DNA from: Shimia_B sp038527375
GTDB taxonomy: Bacteria; Pseudomonadota; Alphaproteobacteria; Rhodobacterales; Rhodobacteraceae
Assembly (NCBI GenBank): GCA_038527375.1
Contig: JBCBFU010000083.1
Coordinates: forward strand, 1-7,113
Direction of reading: 5' to 3'
DNA length: 7,113 nucleotides
Made by a program: the position numbers and the translations under genes
Shown here: positions 1 through 5,135 of the stretch, in pieces
Layout of the letters: the number at the start of each line of letters is the position of its first letter
How positions within the stretch are numbered: position 1 is the stretch's first letter
Notes under the pieces: generated by a model
What the model saw: only the letters and a program-made list of their open reading frames with translations
What the model was told of the DNA's origin: nothing
Databases searched by the model: none

Positions 1-555
1 GTCGTCGGCATCGCCGCGTGGATACAACCCGTCGAAACCCGCGCCGAGGTCGCGAGCCTAGACGCCGTCGCCTCTGAATGGGCGGTCCAAGACGGCAGCA
101 TCTCGATCACCGTGCGCCAGTTTGGCAGCGACGTGACCGGCACATTCTCGGATTGGACATCCGACATCTCCTACGACCCGGACGCCGCAGGCGATCAGAA
201 GGGCACGGTCGCGACCACGATCAACATCGGGTCTCTGACGCTCGGCTCGGTCACAAATCAGGCGCTGGGTCCGGACTTCTTTGACCTCGAAGGCTTCCCC
301 ACCGCGACCTTCGACGCCATCCTTGTGGACCGGGACGGGCAGCTGACAGCGGACGGCACGCTGACGATCAAGGGCGCTTCGGTCCCCCTCGCCTTCCCGG
401 TCTTCCTCGCACTCGACGGCGACACGGCGACCGTCACGGCCCAAACACAGGTCAACCGCATGGATTTCAACGTCGGCACCAGTCAGCCGGATGAAAGCTC
501 TCTGGGCTTTGCCGTTGGGATCGACATCGCCCTGACGGCGCAGCGCGGCGCATAA
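1..555 (+). CDS. YceI-domain protein, 5'-truncated by the window edge; probably the C-terminal part of a cytochrome b561-YceI fusion
   Basis: The frame is open from base 1 to a TAA at 553-555, giving 184 residues with no convincing internal start, so the gene begins before the window. After a short hydrophobic stretch (VVGIAAWIQP) and a linker, a YceI-type beta-barrel domain starts near residue 27. Its pattern is W-x-V-x-x-G-S-I-S-I, then QFGSDVTGTFSDW, then the 'DISYDPD' turn, with 'GTLTIKG' in the middle and 'SLGFAVGIDIALT' at the end. YceI domains have a lipocalin-like fold and are thought to bind isoprenoid lipids such as quinones in the periplasm. In Rhodobacteraceae this domain often follows a four-helix cytochrome b561 domain. 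The hydrophobic start of the visible part fits the end of a last membrane helix, but the b561 part is not visible and the fusion is inferred. A secreted stand-alone YceI protein is the alternative. The gene faces another YceI gene. Confidence 0.8.
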   Translation, partial: VVGIAAWIQPVETRAEVASLDAVASEWAVQDGSISITVRQFGSDVTGTFSDWTSDISYDPDAAGDQKGTVATTINIGSLTLGSVTNQALGPDFFDLEGFPTATFDAILVDRDGQLTADGTLTIKGASVPLAFPVFLALDGDTATVTAQTQVNRMDFNVGTSQPDESSLGFAVGIDIALTAQRGA

Positions 556-560
556 AGAAA

Positions 561-589
561 GGCCGCGCCCCATTCGCAGGGGCGCGGCC
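561..589 (-). terminator. Rho-independent terminator between convergent YceI genes
   Basis: A perfect 11-bp stem (GGCCGCGCCCC at 561-571 with GGGGCGCGGCC at 579-589) closes a 7-base loop. On the minus strand the stem is followed by TTTCTTTATG, a T-rich tail, and it lies 26 bp past the stop of the minus-strand YceI gene, so it mainly terminates that gene. It also begins 5 bp after the stop of the plus-strand gene, but on that strand the tail (AACAAGACC) has no T-tract, so termination there would be weaker. Confidence 0.8.
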
Positions 590-615
590 AACAAGACCAA
601 CGGTGTCGGTGGGCC

Positions 616-1185
616 TTAGCCCGCCTTGCCCGCCTCGATCGAGATGATCACCTCGACCTCGTCACTCACCGCAGGGGCAAAGGCACCCACGCCGAAATCC
701 GACCGCAGGAGCGTGGTCGTCGCATCAAAGCCCAGCCAGTCGGTGCCCGACATCGGGTTCGCGCCTGCATTATTCAGCGTCGCGTCCAGAACGACGGTTT
801 TGGTCATCCCGTTCATCGTCAGATCGCCGGTGATATTGGCGGTGTTGTCGCCCGTAACCTCGATCCCGGTCGAGGTGAAGGTGACCATGTCACCCTCGGA
901 CGCGCCAAAGAAATCGCCCGACATGAAATGGCCGTCGCGCTGCTCCCACCCAGTGAACATGGACATCACAGGCATCGAGACCGACACGGTCGAATTCTCA
1001 GGGGCGTCGGCGTCATACATGATCTCGCCTTCAAAGCCCGAGAACATGCCGTAGGTCGTCGAAAACCCGAGGTGGTTGTAGCTGAAAATCACTTGGCTGT
1101 GGCTGGCATCCAACGTGTAGGCGTCGGCGGCAAAGGCGCCGGTGGCCAGCGTGGACAGGGCTGCGGCAAGGGCAAAACGTTTCAT
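616..1185 (-). CDS. YceI family periplasmic protein (polyisoprenoid-binding type)
   Basis: The protein has 189 residues, the usual size for a stand-alone YceI protein. I chose the ATG at 1183-1185 because it opens a standard signal peptide (MKRFALAAALSTLATGAFA, likely cleavage after residue 19). An AAGGA also lies about 10 bases upstream. A longer reading from 1221 would put twelve polar residues before the signal. Family landmarks in the mature protein are 'YTLDASHSQVIFSYNHLG' (23-40), 'GFEGEIMYD' (50-58), 'SGDFFGA' (89-95), 'GDLTMNGMTKTV' (120-131) and 'LLRSDFGVGAFAP' (159-171). YceI proteins form a lipocalin-like barrel with a long hydrophobic pocket that can hold an isoprenoid tail. The physiological ligand is usually unknown. 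The gene is single, ends at its own terminator, and converges with a second YceI-domain gene whose sequence is clearly divergent, so they are paralogues rather than a recent duplication. Confidence 0.93.
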   Translation of the reverse strand: MKRFALAAALSTLATGAFAADAYTLDASHSQVIFSYNHLGFSTTYGMFSGFEGEIMYDADAPENSTVSVSMPVMSMFTGWEQRDGHFMSGDFFGASEGDMVTFTSTGIEVTGDNTANITGDLTMNGMTKTVVLDATLNNAGANPMSGTDWLGFDATTTLLRSDFGVGAFAPAVSDEVEVIISIEAGKAG

Positions 1186-1224
1186 GGGGTGTGCATCCTT
1201 TTGGATCGATGAGGGATGCACTTG

Positions 1225-1252
1225 ACTATGTGTCGCAGGCCCGGGCTTGCAA
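1225..1252 (-). promoter_or_regulatory. Possible sigma-70 promoter of the minus-strand YceI gene
   Basis: On the minus strand TTGCAA (1252-1247) is followed after 16 bases by CATAGT (1230-1225). Each matches the -35 and -10 consensus at 4 of 6 positions. The -10 lies about 40 bp upstream of the start codon, a sensible distance. This is a sequence match only, and alphaproteobacterial promoters are poorly predicted this way. Confidence 0.25.
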
Positions 1253-1255
1253 TTT

Positions 1256-1276
1256 CACAACTTTCAACAGGTTGTG
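1256..1276. repeat. Inverted repeat CACAAC-N9-GTTGTG upstream of the YceI gene
   Basis: CACAAC (1256-1261) and its exact complement GTTGTG (1271-1276) flank 9 bases. The half-site centres are 15 bp apart. The repeat lies just upstream of the candidate -35 box of the minus-strand YceI gene, where an activator or repressor dimer might bind. There is no T-tract, and a six-base stem with a nine-base loop is a poor terminator. A six-base dyad can occur by chance. Confidence 0.3.
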
Positions 1277-1347
1277 TTCGGCCCCGCACCGGGCGGAATT
1301 TGAACCGCAAAGCGTGCCTAAGCGACCAATCTGGTCACGCCGCGCGA

Positions 1348-1824
1348 TTAGGCCAGCCGCGCTTCCGTCGCCGGATCAAGGTCCAGCACGGCCAGTTTGT
1401 GACCTTCAGGCGCGTGCAGGTGCAGCGCGTGGTCTTTGACATACATCGCGCCCAGATCGCTGAACCGGAACAGTTGTTTCAGGTGCTCGCGGTCCATGAC
1501 GCGCACTTCCTGGCGGATCAGGTCCACGTGGATTTCAGGCGCGCGGGTATCCCGCGACCGCCGCAGCCACACGACCGACATCACCACCAGGGCCAGCGTC
1601 ACCGCGCCCTTCATCGCCAGAAGATCTGCCTCGAAGGACGATCCAGGCCACAGCCAGATGCCGACGGCCGCGATCATCGCGGCCATCCCAAAGAGCCCCT
1701 GAACCCAGCGGATCAATGCGCCCAGCCCATCCGCACCGAACCGCGCATGCAGGCGGTAGCCCCAGCGATAGTTGTCCATGCGGACCTGTCCGGCCGCGCT
1801 CTCTTCGAAACTTGTAAACGACAT
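1348..1824 (-). CDS. Hypothetical membrane protein with two predicted transmembrane helices
   Basis: I do not recognise this 158-residue protein. It starts at an ATG with purine-rich sequence upstream (AAAGGG about 9 bases away) and ends at TAA. Residues 1-40 are polar to basic. Two hydrophobic segments follow, at about 43-59 (GLFGMAAMIAAVGIWLW) and 68-87, the second ending in the positive cluster RRSR. This suggests a helical hairpin with both ends in the cytoplasm. Residues 95-157 look like alternating short beta strands (EIHVDL, QEVRVMD, LFRFSDLGAMYV, ALHLHA, LAVLDLD). The 'h-D-h-x-R-x-E-h-R-h' start and the 'F-S-D-h-G' step resemble small bacterial PH-like domains, but that is only an impression. 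It is transcribed away from rpsF and is separated by 162 bp from the YceI gene downstream, so it is probably monocistronic. No clear terminator follows; the short inverted repeat at 1324-1336 lacks a T-tract. The coding call is safe, the function is not known. Confidence 0.75.
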   Translation of the reverse strand: MSFTSFEESAAGQVRMDNYRWGYRLHARFGADGLGALIRWVQGLFGMAAMIAAVGIWLWPGSSFEADLLAMKGAVTLALVVMSVVWLRRSRDTRAPEIHVDLIRQEVRVMDREHLKQLFRFSDLGAMYVKDHALHLHAPEGHKLAVLDLDPATEARLA

Positions 1825-1870
1825 CAGCCCTTACCCTTTGTCATCATCCGTTAACGATTAGGTCGCAGCC

Positions 1871-1892
1871 GATCAGGGCAGGATCAGGGCAG
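1871..1892. repeat. Perfect 11-bp tandem repeat GATCAGGGCAG x2
   Basis: GATCAGGGCAG occurs twice head to tail (1871-1881 and 1882-1892) with no spacer. It lies in the 197-bp gap between the divergently transcribed hypothetical gene and rpsF. The repeat period is about one helical turn, so a protein could contact both copies on one face of the DNA. A simple slippage duplication is equally possible. Confidence 0.6.
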
Positions 1893-2021
1893 GCTTGCGC
1901 CGCGCCCAAGGCTATGTCATGACGCCGCGACCGCGAAATCTGATGAACCGGCGATCCTCTCGTGTGCTGCCCGCGGTATTTTGGCTGCACTATGAAGTCG
2001 CTCCGACAATATGGAGATGTC

Positions 2022-2390
2022 ATGCCGCTGTATGAGCATGTCTTTATCTCGCGCCAGGACCTGTCCGGCGCGCAGGCCGAAAGCCTTATCGAACACTTCG
2101 GAACCGTCCTTGCCGACAATGGCGGCAAACTCGTGGATAACGAGTACTGGGGCGTCAAGACGATGGCCTACAAGATCAACAAGAACCGCAAAGGCCACTA
2201 CGCCTATCTGCGCACGGACGCACCCGCGACCGCCGTGCAAGAGATGGAGCGTCTGATGCGCCTGCATGACGACGTCATGCGCGTTCTGACGATCAAGGTC
2301 GACGAGCACGCCGAAGGCCCCTCGATCCAAATGCAAAAACGTGACGAACGTGACCGTGGCGACCGCCGTGGCCGCGACGACCGCCGCTAA
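2022..2390 (+). CDS. rpsF: 30S ribosomal protein S6
   Basis: The 122-residue protein is a typical bacterial S6, which binds 16S rRNA in the platform of the small subunit as a heterodimer with S18. It opens with the S6 signature MPLYEHVFISRQDLS, continues with 'LVDNEYWGVKTMAYKINKNRKGHYAYLR' (37-64, the conserved central strands), then 'EMERLMRLHDDVMRVLTIKV' (74-93). A charged Arg/Asp tail (DERDRGDRRGRDDRR, 108-122) is common in this protein. The ATG at 2022 is chosen because it gives the canonical N-terminus and has GGAG five bases upstream; in-frame ATG codons further up would add non-conserved residues. It is the first gene of an operon with rpsR 16 bp downstream and then rplI. No ssb or priB lies between rpsF and rpsR, unlike in some other bacteria. 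Confidence 0.98.
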   Translation: MPLYEHVFISRQDLSGAQAESLIEHFGTVLADNGGKLVDNEYWGVKTMAYKINKNRKGHYAYLRTDAPATAVQEMERLMRLHDDVMRVLTIKVDEHAEGPSIQMQKRDERDRGDRRGRDDRR

Positions 2391-2406
2391 GAGAGGACGC
2401 TAAACC

Positions 2407-2634
2407 ATGGCAGCAAAACCGTTTTTCCGCCGTCGTAAAGTGTGCCCTTTCTCGGGCGAGAACGCACCCAAGATCGACTACAAGGACACCCGCCTTCTGC
2501 AGCGCTACATCTCTGAGCGTGGCAAGATCGTGCCGTCCCGCATCACCGCCGTCTCGGCCAAGAAGCAACGGGAACTGGCCCGCGCGATCAAACGCGCCCG
2601 CTTCCTCGCGCTCCTGCCCTACGCTGTGAAGTAA
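2407..2634 (+). CDS. rpsR: 30S ribosomal protein S18
   Basis: This 75-residue basic protein is S18, the partner of S6 on the 30S platform near the mRNA exit. Family landmarks are the N-terminal 'FFRRRKVCPF' with its single cysteine (Cys13), 'IDYKDTRLLQRYISERGKIVPSRIT' (23-47, in two conserved parts) and the C-terminal helix 'KKQRELARAIKRARFLALLPY' (52-72). Only one cysteine is present, so this is the form that would not bind zinc through a cysteine cluster. The start has AGAGGA about 9 bases upstream. The gene sits 16 bp after rpsF and 12 bp before rplI, so the three are almost certainly translated from one mRNA. Confidence 0.98.
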   Translation: MAAKPFFRRRKVCPFSGENAPKIDYKDTRLLQRYISERGKIVPSRITAVSAKKQRELARAIKRARFLALLPYAVK

Positions 2635-2646
2635 GGAGAACATCCA

Positions 2647-3276
2647 ATGGACATCATCCTTCTCGAACGTGTGGCCAAGCTGGGCCAGATGGGTGACGTG
2701 GTTCAGGTCAAAGAGGGCTACGCCCGCAACTTCCTGATCCCCACCGGCAAAGCTCTGCGCGCGAACGAGGCGAACATCGCCAACTTCGAAGCGCAAAAAG
2801 CACAGCTGGAAGCCCGCAATCTGGAGACCAAGAAAGAGGCCGAAGATATGGCCGGTCGTCTCGACGGTCAGCAATTCGTGGTCATCCGCTCCGCATCCGA
2901 TTCGGGCGCGCTCTACGGCTCCGTCACCACCCGTGACGCTGCCGAGGCTGCAACCGCCGAAGGTTTCTCGGTCGATCGCAAGCAGGTCGTGCTGACCGCA
3001 CCGATCAAGGAACTAGGCCTGCACAGCGTCATGGTCCGCCTCCACCCCGAGGTCGAAGCCATGATCGAAATCAACGTGGCGCGTTCGCCCGAAGAGGCCG
3101 AACTGCAAGCCTCCGGCAAGTCGATCCAGGAACTGGCCGCGGAAGAAGAAGCCGCAGCCGAGTTCGAAATCCAGGAACTCTTTGACGATATCGGCGCCGC
3201 CGGTCTCGACGAAGACGACGATCCCCGCGGGCCCGAGCCTGCGGCGGATGCCGACGAAGACACCAGCGAAGACTGA
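2647..3276 (+). CDS. rplI: 50S ribosomal protein L9 with a long acidic C-terminal extension
   Basis: L9 binds 23S rRNA near the base of the L1 stalk and reaches away from the subunit with its C-terminal domain, affecting frame maintenance and ribosome spacing. The N-terminal RNA-binding domain shows the family signature (MDIILLERVAKLGQMGD, then VQVKEGYARNFLIPTGKAL at 19-37). A charged connecting helix follows (about 40-74). The C-terminal domain (about 75-148) includes 'GALYGSVTTRD' (88-98). The protein has 209 residues against about 150 for a typical L9. The extra 60 or so are dominated by Glu, Asp and Ala, ending DADEDTSED, with almost no basic residues. The start has GGAGAA nine bases upstream, and the gene lies 12 bp after rpsR. 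A terminator follows 40 bp downstream, so it is the last gene of the operon. Confidence 0.97.
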   Translation: MDIILLERVAKLGQMGDVVQVKEGYARNFLIPTGKALRANEANIANFEAQKAQLEARNLETKKEAEDMAGRLDGQQFVVIRSASDSGALYGSVTTRDAAEAATAEGFSVDRKQVVLTAPIKELGLHSVMVRLHPEVEAMIEINVARSPEEAELQASGKSIQELAAEEEAAAEFEIQELFDDIGAAGLDEDDDPRGPEPAADADEDTSED

Positions 3277-3316
3277 TCCAACCGGATCGGGGGCCTCTCA
3301 CCCTCACCTGTTTCGC

Positions 3317-3350
3317 AAACGCCGCCCTGATCCATCGGGGCGGCGTTTTT
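3317..3350 (+). terminator. Rho-independent terminator of the rpsF-rpsR-rplI operon
   Basis: AAACGCCGCCC (3317-3327) pairs perfectly with GGGCGGCGTTT (3338-3348) around a 10-base loop, and a run of five T (3346-3350) follows directly. It lies 40 bp after the rplI stop codon. This is a classic strong intrinsic terminator that separates the ribosomal operon from the phosphatase gene. Confidence 0.92.
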
Positions 3351-3375
3351 CGTCGTCGCTTTGCGCGCTGAATCG

Positions 3376-3393
3376 CTGTCATGAAACCGTCAC
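3376..3393 (+). promoter_or_regulatory. Pho-box-like sequence upstream of the PP2C phosphatase gene
   Basis: CTGTCAT-GAAA-CCGTCAC has the 7-4-7 layout of a PhoB binding site. The first half-site matches CTGTCAT exactly, the spacer is A-rich, and the second half differs from CTGTCAC at one base. By my count 16 of 18 positions fit the commonly quoted E. coli consensus. Two more GTCA cores follow at 3402 and 3415, but with 13-bp rather than 11-bp spacing. The site ends 55 bp upstream of the chosen start codon. I see no good -10 box at the expected distance, so this is a candidate only. Confidence 0.4.
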
Positions 3394-3448
3394 CCAGATG
3401 CGTCAGACCCAAGTGTCACCGCAGAAAAAGGACGAGGGCGCGGACGCT

Positions 3449-4267
3449 ATGCACTTCCAGTTTCTCCAATCCATCAGTGTGAACGGGACGCCCGATCGCC
3501 CAAACGATGATCGCGTAGGTGCAACCGTCGATCTGGCGTGGGTCATCGACGGTGCCACCGATCTGGGAGAGCCCGGATTGCTCGGCACCACTGGCGGCGC
3601 GGCGTGGCTGTCCGCCACGGCACAGACAGCCCTTCAAATCGTGGCTGGGTCAACCGTCAGGGAAACCATGGGCCGCGCCACGCAGGCGATCGCCCACGCC
3701 TTCGATCGCGACAGAACCCGCGATATAGCGGCCCCGTGGGAAACGCCCAAAGCGGCCTGTGCGGTTGCACAGATCGTTGATGCGACGCTGGACTGCGCCC
3801 AATGCGCCGATTGCTCGATCCTCGTTATCAGGGAAAACGACCTTGTCTGGGCGACCGCAGCGCCGGACACGCAGGACGAAGCCTCAGCGGCGGCCGCATT
3901 GGGTGCCGGGTCTGCACCAACACTTCAGGGTGAGGTGCTCGAAGACAGGCGTGCGGCCAGGTCTGTGCCAGATCACGCGGCGCTGAGCCCGGACGCGGAA
4001 CGTTCAATGGCCGCAACCACGTTTACATCCTGCCCGATCGCACCCGGGGACGAGGTCCTTTTGATGTCAGATGGCTTCTCAGCCGCCATCGCGGACTACG
4101 CGCACCACACGGCCGAAACCCTTGTCGACACGATCAAACGGGACGGCCTTCACCGGGTTGTTGCGCAAATCCGAGACATTGAAGATCGCGACGCGGAATG
4201 CGCGACCTTTCCCCGGTTCAAGAAAAGCGATGACTGCACAGCGCTTTGGCTGCGGGTTTCAGCCTGA
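3449..4267 (+). CDS. PP2C-family serine/threonine protein phosphatase
   Basis: The 272-residue protein carries the spaced acidic motifs of metal-dependent PP2C (PPM) phosphatases: 'RPNDDRVG' (17-24), 'WVIDGATDLG' (31-40, the D-G step that binds the catalytic metals), 'CADCSILVIREND' (119-131), 'GDEVLLMSDGFSAAI' (200-214, S-D-G) and 'KKSDDCTALWLRV' near the end (258-270, D-D). Such enzymes remove phosphate from Ser or Thr of proteins using Mn or Mg ions. It is one domain with no signal peptide or membrane helix, so it should be cytosolic. I chose the ATG at 3449 because it puts the conserved 'FLQSISVNGTPDRPNDD' segment near the N-terminus and GAGG lies 11 bases upstream. An in-frame ATG at 3398 has no ribosome-binding site and would overlap the putative control region. 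No kinase or switch partner is nearby, so its substrate is unknown. The last 9 bp overlap the convergent sulfotransferase gene. Confidence 0.87.
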   Translation: MHFQFLQSISVNGTPDRPNDDRVGATVDLAWVIDGATDLGEPGLLGTTGGAAWLSATAQTALQIVAGSTVRETMGRATQAIAHAFDRDRTRDIAAPWETPKAACAVAQIVDATLDCAQCADCSILVIRENDLVWATAAPDTQDEASAAAALGAGSAPTLQGEVLEDRRAARSVPDHAALSPDAERSMAATTFTSCPIAPGDEVLLMSDGFSAAIADYAHHTAETLVDTIKRDGLHRVVAQIRDIEDRDAECATFPRFKKSDDCTALWLRVSA

Positions 4268-5074
4268 TCCGAAGCGACCCAAAGCAAAACCAACCAAAGC
4301 CTGATCCATCTCGATCCACGGCGCAAACACCTCTCGCGCAAGGGTGTTGCCCATCTCAAGCGCGCGGATCCGCGCCACATTGGTACGCACGCGCCGCGGC
4401 AAGGCGGTCTTGGCCCCGAGTTTGGTCAACAACCCCTCCTGAAACCGCGCCTGATCCTCGCAGAACCCCACATGCAGGAACTGCGTCAGCTCAGAGCGCG
4501 CGACATCCACATCCGCGGCCTCCATCCGTTTGTCCATCGCGTCCATGCGACCCGTCCGCAGCATCCGCACCTGATAATTGTCGAAGCTGGAAAAATGCGG
4601 CTCTCGCTTCACCGCGTTCATGAACCGCCGCAGGCTGCCCACCTCCTCGAAATCCGTCTCTTGGATCCAGCTGGCCACCCGGGCCAGCGCCTGTCCCCCC
4701 GGACCCGGCGGCAGCCGCGCGTCGCCCACATAGCGCGCGACCCAGTTGATATGGCTGACCAACCGCGCCCATGGGTCCCGCAGCAGCGTGACACAGGCAT
4801 AAGCGTCCGCCCCGCGATACAGCCGCCATGCCCACAGCGGCACATGCCCGCTGATACAAGGGTGCAGCAAAGGATCGCGATCCCCGGCCAGCAAGGCGGG
4901 CAACAGGTTTTCCACATGGGTCTGCACCTGCCCTGCCCCATAGACCTGCGCCAGAAACTGGTTGTTCGACGACCCGGCTGTCTTGGGGATGTGGAGGAAG
5001 AAAACGGGTCGCAACGCCCCATCTTCGGGCGCGAACAACAAAGGCCGCGTGTCGGCTGGCGCAACGGCAGACAT
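4259..5074 (-). CDS. Sulfotransferase family protein (Sulfotransfer_2-like)
   Basis: The 271-residue protein has the two cofactor motifs of PAPS-dependent sulfotransferases. The 5'-phosphosulfate loop is 'FFLHIPKTAGSS' (25-36, the P-K-T-A-G-S-S form typical of the carbohydrate-type family). The 3'-phosphate site is 'VTLLRDPWARLVSH' (95-108, with Arg99, Arg104 and Ser107). 'FDNYQVRMLRTG' (164-175) matches the N-x-Q-x-R segment usual further on in these enzymes. Members move sulfate from PAPS to hydroxyl groups, often of sugars or lipids. The acceptor cannot be read from sequence. No signal peptide or membrane anchor is seen, so it is probably cytosolic. No glycan or lipid genes lie nearby. The ATG at 5072-5074 is the only ATG before the PAPS loop. 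The sole SD-like sequence, GGGGG six bases upstream, lies within the tig terminator stem. TTG codons at residues 12, 13 and 22 are possible alternative starts. Confidence 0.85.
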   Translation of the reverse strand: MSAVAPADTRPLLFAPEDGALRPVFFLHIPKTAGSSNNQFLAQVYGAGQVQTHVENLLPALLAGDRDPLLHPCISGHVPLWAWRLYRGADAYACVTLLRDPWARLVSHINWVARYVGDARLPPGPGGQALARVASWIQETDFEEVGSLRRFMNAVKREPHFSSFDNYQVRMLRTGRMDAMDKRMEAADVDVARSELTQFLHVGFCEDQARFQEGLLTKLGAKTALPRRVRTNVARIRALEMGNTLAREVFAPWIEMDQALVGFALGRFGSG

Positions 5075-5109
5075 GAAAAACCCCCGGTCAGACAGTGCTG
5101 ACCGGGGGT
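5075..5109 (-). terminator. Rho-independent terminator of tig, abutting the sulfotransferase start
   Basis: On the plus strand ACCCCCGGTCAG (5080-5091) and CTGACCGGGGGT (5098-5109) form a perfect 12-bp stem with a 6-base loop. Reading in the tig direction, the stem is followed by TTTTTC and then immediately by the ATG of the sulfotransferase gene. It starts 26 bp after the tig stop codon. The stem strength and T-tract make it a good intrinsic terminator. The GGGGG that could serve as the sulfotransferase ribosome-binding site (5081-5085) is inside the 3' arm of the stem. Confidence 0.88.
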
Positions 5110-5135
5110 CTAAATCATCAGAGTTAACGGGTCGC

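Noticed and set aside
58..600. Minus-strand open frame opposite the first YceI gene
   Set aside because: It is the shadow of a recognisable YceI domain on the plus strand and has no domain of its own.
1324..1336. GACCA-ATC-TGGTC inverted repeat after the hypothetical gene, as a terminator
   Set aside because: The stem is 5-7 bp with a 3-base loop and no T-tract follows on the minus strand.
3275..3288. GATCC-AACC-GGATC hairpin at the rplI stop codon
   Set aside because: A five-base stem with no T-tract, and the far stronger terminator at 3317-3350 explains termination.
3182..3448. Upstream extension of the phosphatase frame into the end of rplI
   Set aside because: It would overlap L9 in another frame and cross a strong terminator. 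The ATG at 3449 has a better ribosome-binding site and fits the conserved domain start.
3449..5074. Phosphatase plus sulfotransferase as a defence or modification module
   Set aside because: The genes converge, share no promoter, and have no effector, kinase or biosynthetic partner nearby. Nothing beyond adjacency supports a joint system.
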